17,162 bases of DNA, taken from the NCBI GenBank assembly GCA_019421315.1, contig JAHZFN010000059.1:1-17162 (forward strand), written 5' to 3'. Under the pieces are notes generated by a model. It was not told the DNA's origin, did not search any database, and saw only the letters and a program-made list of their open reading frames with translations. This document shows positions 14,470-17,162 of this stretch, piece by piece; positions within the stretch are counted from its first letter, which is position 1; the number at the start of each line of letters is the position of its first letter. A program made the position numbers and the translations under genes. This stretch comes from Peptococcaceae bacterium. Its GTDB lineage: Bacteria > Bacillota > Dehalobacteriia > UBA4068 > UBA4997.

Positions 14470-14495
14470 ACAGGAATTTTTTATGTATTCCTGTT
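14469..14495. repeat. 9-bp inverted repeat abutting the putative uvrA -35 box
   Basis: AACAGGAAT (14469-14477) and ATTCCTGTT (14487-14495) are perfect arms separated by 9 nt. On the plus strand the hairpin is followed by ACTTTTT, but no plus-strand gene ends here, so an operator or RNA structure is as likely as a terminator. It is not a known LexA box. Confidence 0.5.
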
Positions 14496-14536
14496 ACTTT
14501 TTGCAAATGCCTTAAAAATATTTAAAATATTTTAAC

Positions 14537-14571
14537 TTGCCGTGTGCTTTTATAGCTTTCGCCACGGGCAA
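14537..14571 (-). terminator. Possible terminator after the DUF1287 gene
   Basis: TTGCCCGTG and CACGGCAA on the minus strand form an 8-bp stem with one bulged C and an 18-nt loop, about 50 nt after the stop codon. The following sequence is AT-rich but not a clean T-run, and the opposite strand has a comparable tail, so direction is uncertain. Confidence 0.35.
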
Positions 14572-14617
14572 AAATTTTATTCTCAGATTACTTTTTATTA
14601 CTTAATTACTCTTTTTT

Positions 14618-15322
14618 TCAGCTTATTCTGTAATGACCGATTATGTCATCACGGTCGGCAAGCCTGTCCTGCTCATAATTAACCTGGGCAGGGTTGCTGT
14701 GGTGAATCAAAAAGGGAATGCCGTCAGCGTTGCGTTTATCGGAAATTATGCCGATATGCTTTTTAAAAACGATAATATCGCCGCCCTGCCATTGGTCAAT
14801 TTCGTTAATATCCGTGGACAGAGAAATTGCCGTGTGCTGAAAATACACATCCAAATTCCGCACTCTGCGAAAATCTATGTTGGGATCGGGCTTTTCGATA
14901 TTGTAATCTGCCCCGTGTTCGGCAATATCCGCATTGACCAAAGCCATCAAATCATAGCCTGCCGCTTTCATCGCCTGTGCCACAACGTCCGTGCAAACAC
15001 CGTATTCATCATCGGGATAACCGTCCTCGTAATATTTACTTTTATACTTAGGCTTGGTTGCAACGTAATCCTTGGCTCCCTTTAGCATATCCGTTTGGTC
15101 GTCAATACCGTCGCCGTCTTGATCGTTGCCGCTTATGTAATCTTCAATGCCAAAATGGCGGTTTGTATAATACGAGTGCGGAATAATATCCAGCCCATAC
15201 AGCGCCGCCGCCAAAAGCAGAAGCATTATCACCGCAAGCAGCAGCAAACGCAGTTTCTTTGGTTTTCTTTTTCGACTTTTCTTGCTTTTCGGCTTGCCTC
15301 TTTTCCTCTTGTTTTCTTGCAT
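14618..15322 (-). CDS. DUF1287 family membrane-anchored protein (NlpC/P60-like fold)
   Basis: A 234-residue protein. Residues 1-24 are strongly basic (Lys/Arg-rich) and 25-43 form one membrane segment, so the rest should lie outside the membrane. A calcium-loop-like stretch, DQDGDGIDDQTD, spans 67-78. The DUF1287 domain (about 77-234) includes GVCTDVVAQAMKAAGYDL (108-125) with the presumed catalytic Cys110, FRRVRNLDVYF (151-161), QWQGGDIIVFKKHIGIISD (177-195) with the likely catalytic His189, and IHHSNP (206-211). The family is related to cysteine peptidases/amidases acting on cell-wall peptides, but the substrate is not established. GGAG lies 8 nt before the ATG at 15322. It is followed by uvrA on the same strand after 236 nt, with no functional link evident. 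Confidence 0.85.
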   Translation of the reverse strand: MQENKRKRGKPKSKKSRKRKPKKLRLLLLAVIMLLLLAAALYGLDIIPHSYYTNRHFGIEDYISGNDQDGDGIDDQTDMLKGAKDYVATKPKYKSKYYEDGYPDDEYGVCTDVVAQAMKAAGYDLMALVNADIAEHGADYNIEKPDPNIDFRRVRNLDVYFQHTAISLSTDINEIDQWQGGDIIVFKKHIGIISDKRNADGIPFLIHHSNPAQVNYEQDRLADRDDIIGHYRIS

Positions 15323-15367
15323 AAATAAAGCTCCTTTTTTTTAACTATACGCTATGCAATATTTCAT

Positions 15368-15895
15368 TTATCTATTAACCTGTAACATTTTTTCTATTTC
15401 CGGTATAATATTCCTCTCTTTAATTTTGTTACACGCATTCATATACTCTTGCCAATATTCACTATAATCAGACCCGCCTTGAGCATAAGATATTAATAGG
15501 TTAATCGCTTTGCGTAGTTCCTCTATACATTCTTTAATATCTGGATTAAAATGACATAAATACATACCTTTTTCCAAAGTATCCATCACATATGACATTG
15601 AACTATTACATAAAAGGCACCTATGCCATTTATTATCCTGCTCATTTTGTTTATCCTTTGTAAAAACCACTAATTCCTTGGAATTAGAAAATGCAGAAAT
15701 ACAACAATCAATAATTTCATCGTTAGCATTATGTGAACTATTCATAATCAACTCTTTAAAAGTCAAACAAGTTTTTAACATCTGATATAATTCAAATCTT
15801 TTTTCAAACAAAGCAATTTTATTTTGATTGGCAGCGAGTGTTGTGGGTACAACAATAGCAACAATAATAGCTATAATACTTAATAACATTGACAT
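15368..15895 (-). CDS. Hypothetical AT-rich membrane-anchored protein
   Basis: A 175-residue protein I do not recognise. Residues 3-22 form one hydrophobic segment at the N-terminus (a membrane anchor or uncleaved signal). The rest looks mostly helical: FEKRFELYQMLKTC (30-43), then a Cys-containing middle with CLLC (93-96), and helices about 121-140 and 145-172. There are eight Cys, unusual for an exposed domain, so the body is probably cytoplasmic. The short region around residues 24-40 resembles the NKIxLFEKRFE motif of many uncharacterised single-helix proteins in accessory DNA. Base composition is clearly more AT-rich than in its neighbours, suggesting recent acquisition. AAAGG lies only 3 nt before the ATG at 15895 and 9 nt before an in-frame ATG at 15889, which may be the true start. 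It ends 45 nt before the DUF1287 gene. Confidence 0.7.
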   Translation of the reverse strand: MSMLLSIIAIIVAIVVPTTLAANQNKIALFEKRFELYQMLKTCLTFKELIMNSSHNANDEIIDCCISAFSNSKELVVFTKDKQNEQDNKWHRCLLCNSSMSYVMDTLEKGMYLCHFNPDIKECIEELRKAINLLISYAQGGSDYSEYWQEYMNACNKIKERNIIPEIEKMLQVNR

Positions 15896-15986
15896 TTTCC
15901 TTTCTGTATCTTATTCCGCAAACCAAAGCAGAGCAAAAAGCGAGCAAGACAAGGAATTAATTCAAAGGCTGAAACAGGTATACTAA

Positions 15987-16051
15987 TCGTGCTACGAAAA
16001 AGCATTTGAGTTAATGATGCCATGCCGTATTGCAATGCTTATTACTACACC
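15987..16051. repeat. Degenerate intergenic element, copy C
   Basis: TCGTGCTA (15987-15994) and GCCGTATTGCA (16024-16034) occur with 48 bp end to end, against 49 bp in copy A. GTATTGCAA with a following TTATTA is shared with copy B. The surrounding gap (15896-16180) otherwise contains a terminator at 16103-16140 and the leader of the AT-rich hypothetical gene. No complete gene was found in it. Confidence 0.45.
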
Positions 16052-16102
16052 GCTTCTTCTCCACTACCATTATGCCACAATTTAAAACCAAAATAAAGCA
16101 AG

Positions 16103-16140
16103 AAAAAATAAGTTAGACCGTGCAAAGCGGGCTAACTTAT
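16103..16140 (-). terminator. Intrinsic terminator after the 66-residue gene
   Basis: On the minus strand ATAAGTTAG pairs with CTAACTTAT, continuing after one mismatch into CCG/CGG, with a 7-nt loop. The stem ends in a T-run. It lies about 40 nt after the stop of the small gene at 16181. Confidence 0.88.
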
Positions 16141-16180
16141 CAAAAACAAACGATTAGCGGAATTGGCTGAAAAAAATTTT

Positions 16181-16381
16181 TTAATCCAGCTGTTGAGCGA
16201 TTACCGTTACTTCCTTTTTGGTGCGTTTGGCGTCGTCGGGGTCGACAAAGCTCAGAATCAGATAATCAAAATTTTTCTGGTCTGTCAAAACGTCACCCAC
16301 GGCAAATTCGCTTTCCGCTTTGAGAAGCAGTTTGTAGTTGGCGCCGTCCGCCTGCTTTTCTTTCACTCTGCACATAATCAT
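16181..16381 (-). CDS. Small conserved-looking protein of unknown function, 66 residues
   Basis: The 66-residue product begins MIMCRVKEKQADGANYKLLL and has the pattern of a small beta-rich domain. Alternating hydrophobic residues occur in ANYKLLLKAE (14-23), FAVGDVLTDQKNFDYLILSFVD (26-47) and EVTVIAQQ (57-64). It has no signal peptide or membrane segment and only one Cys. AAGGAG lies 10 nt before the ATG at 16381 and a clear terminator follows, which supports real expression as a single-gene unit. I do not recognise a family; the AVGDVLxD phrase hints at a SH3-like or ligand-binding beta fold, but no function is claimed. Confidence 0.7.
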   Translation of the reverse strand: MIMCRVKEKQADGANYKLLLKAESEFAVGDVLTDQKNFDYLILSFVDPDDAKRTKKEVTVIAQQLD

Positions 16382-16459
16382 AATCTATCCACTCCTTACA
16401 AAAAAAGTTTAATTAATTTCGTAACCTGTTTTCTCTAAAACAATTATAAATACAATCAT

Positions 16460-16492
16460 AAAAAATTGCCCGTTATTTTTGTCATCGGGCAA
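16460..16492 (-). terminator. Intrinsic terminator after the small membrane protein gene
   Basis: On the minus strand TTGCCCG and CGGGCAA (7 bp) enclose a 13-nt loop and are followed by TTTTTTA. It lies about 47 nt after the stop at 16539, separating the DUF2089/membrane-protein unit from the 66-residue gene. Confidence 0.82.
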
Positions 16493-16538
16493 AATTTTCG
16501 TCAAATTTTGTTTTTATGTCAGAACTGCACAAAGTCCG

Positions 16539-16817
16539 TTATTTACGGTTTGCGTTGATTTCCCGCTTCTTTTGCAGACAAAAGCGGTAAAGGATAAAAT
16601 AACCCACTGCGGGAACCACTGCCAAAAGAACAAACAACGCCGTTTCGCTGTTCAAATTGCCAGCTTTTATATAATGCACCAAAACACCGACGGGAATTAA
16701 CAGGGACAAAACAGGCAAAAGCAAACCCAGCTTGTCATTGCGCCCCGTCAAAAAAACCTCCAAAAACAGCGATAAAAGCCAAACAACGGCAAAAACCGCC
16801 ATCCAAACAGAAAACAT
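16539..16817 (-). CDS. Small three-helix membrane protein
   Basis: A 92-residue protein with three hydrophobic segments (about 2-22, 30-50 and 58-78) and a positively charged C-terminal tail (QKKREINANRK). The charge pattern suggests a cytoplasmic C-terminus. I do not recognise a family. AGGTG lies 8 nt before the ATG at 16817. It starts 27 nt after the stop of the DUF2089 regulator gene and the two are followed by one terminator, so they are very probably co-transcribed. In Bacillota, small DUF2089-type regulators often sit with small membrane proteins, possibly in envelope-stress responses; that link is an inference here. Confidence 0.75.
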   Translation of the reverse strand: MFSVWMAVFAVVWLLSLFLEVFLTGRNDKLGLLLPVLSLLIPVGVLVHYIKAGNLNSETALFVLLAVVPAVGYFILYRFCLQKKREINANRK

Positions 16818-16844
16818 CCGCCAAACACCTGCCCTTAAAAAAAT

Positions 16845-17141
16845 TTATGATTTTTGCTCTTTTTCATATTCGGCAATCAGCATATTTGCCGTTTCAAAGT
16901 CAATTTTATCATTAATAGCCAGTCTTTTTATAAAATTGATGTATGGATCCTTTGCCATCTCCTCGTTGTCGGAAATTTTGCGGATCAAATTGCCCAGGCG
17001 TTGACGAACCGTGGGATACGTTACGCCGTATTGACTGGCCATTTCTTTCAGCGAACCTGAGGACAAAACAAACCTTTTGATAAAATTCAATTCTTCACTG
17101 TTGAGATTGATTAACCATTCCGGCATAACGTCCAAACTCAT
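16845..17141 (-). CDS. DUF2089 family helix-turn-helix protein
   Basis: A 98-residue protein. MPEWLINLNSEELNFIKRFVLSS (from residue 6), followed by a helix-turn-helix in SGSLKEMASQYGVTYPTVRQRLGNLI (28-53), is the characteristic DUF2089 core. The C-terminal 40 residues (DPYINFIKRLAINDKIDFETANMLIAEYEKE) form a helical domain. The family is presumed to regulate transcription of adjacent genes, though targets are mostly unknown. The ATG at 17141 is chosen because GGAGG (17151-17155) is 9 nt upstream; GTG at 17150 and TTG at 17147 in the same frame lie too close to that site. It forms a unit with the downstream three-helix membrane protein. Its promoter lies outside the window. Confidence 0.85.
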   Translation of the reverse strand: MSLDVMPEWLINLNSEELNFIKRFVLSSGSLKEMASQYGVTYPTVRQRLGNLIRKISDNEEMAKDPYINFIKRLAINDKIDFETANMLIAEYEKEQKS

Positions 17142-17162
17142 TGGCAACACCCTCCTTTTTGC

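Noticed and set aside
1..17162. CRISPR arrays, tRNA/rRNA genes, intact insertion sequences, prophage genes, toxin-antitoxin pairs
   Set aside because: None seen by eye: no regularly spaced repeats with unique spacers, no cloverleaf with conserved tRNA boxes, no transposase or integrase motifs.

Overview
The window looks like a chromosomal segment of a low-to-mid GC Bacillota (Firmicutes) species, most likely a Clostridia or Negativicutes member. Most genes have strong GGAGG-type ribosome binding sites. Promoters where recognisable are sigma-A-like, and intrinsic hairpin/T-tract terminators are common. The block DUF2232 (YybS-like) - rplI - dnaB - dnaX - ybaB/ebfC - recR is typical of this phylum. 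I cannot name the genus from sequence alone. No tRNA, rRNA, CRISPR array, intact insertion sequence or phage gene was seen.

Left part (1-2492, minus strand): the 5' part of an O-acetylhomoserine sulfhydrylase-type PLP enzyme (metY) with a clear promoter; a ketopantoate-reductase-family protein with a Gln/Asn-rich N-terminal tail; and a small lipoprotein with its own promoter and terminator. A 310-base divergent intergenic region separates these from the plus-strand block.

Centre (2803-8693, plus strand): a DNA replication/repair block encoding a YybS-like membrane protein, ribosomal protein L9, replicative helicase DnaB, clamp-loader subunit DnaX, nucleoid protein YbaB and recombination mediator RecR. 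It ends at a strong terminator, with an additional strong hairpin between ybaB and recR. gdpP, which usually lies between yybS and rplI, is absent from this locus.

Right part (8870-17141, all minus strand): RNase R, UvrA, a DUF1287 cysteine-peptidase-like membrane-anchored protein, an AT-rich hypothetical membrane protein, a 66-residue unknown protein, and a two-gene unit of a DUF2089 helix-turn-helix regulator with a three-helix membrane protein. UvrA (damage recognition), RecR (gap repair) and DnaB/DnaX (replication) give the window a genome-maintenance theme, but the right-hand genes appear to be separate transcription units.

The most interesting unexplained structure is a degenerate dispersed intergenic sequence. 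It is recognisable in the gaps after rnr (8724-8865), after uvrA (11357-11477) and after the 66-residue gene (15987-16051). Other small-scale signals are an 18-bp tandem repeat immediately before rnr, helically phased A-tracts before two left-hand genes, and inverted repeats at the metY and uvrA promoters. I found no convincing new defence or biosynthetic system; most of the window is core housekeeping DNA.
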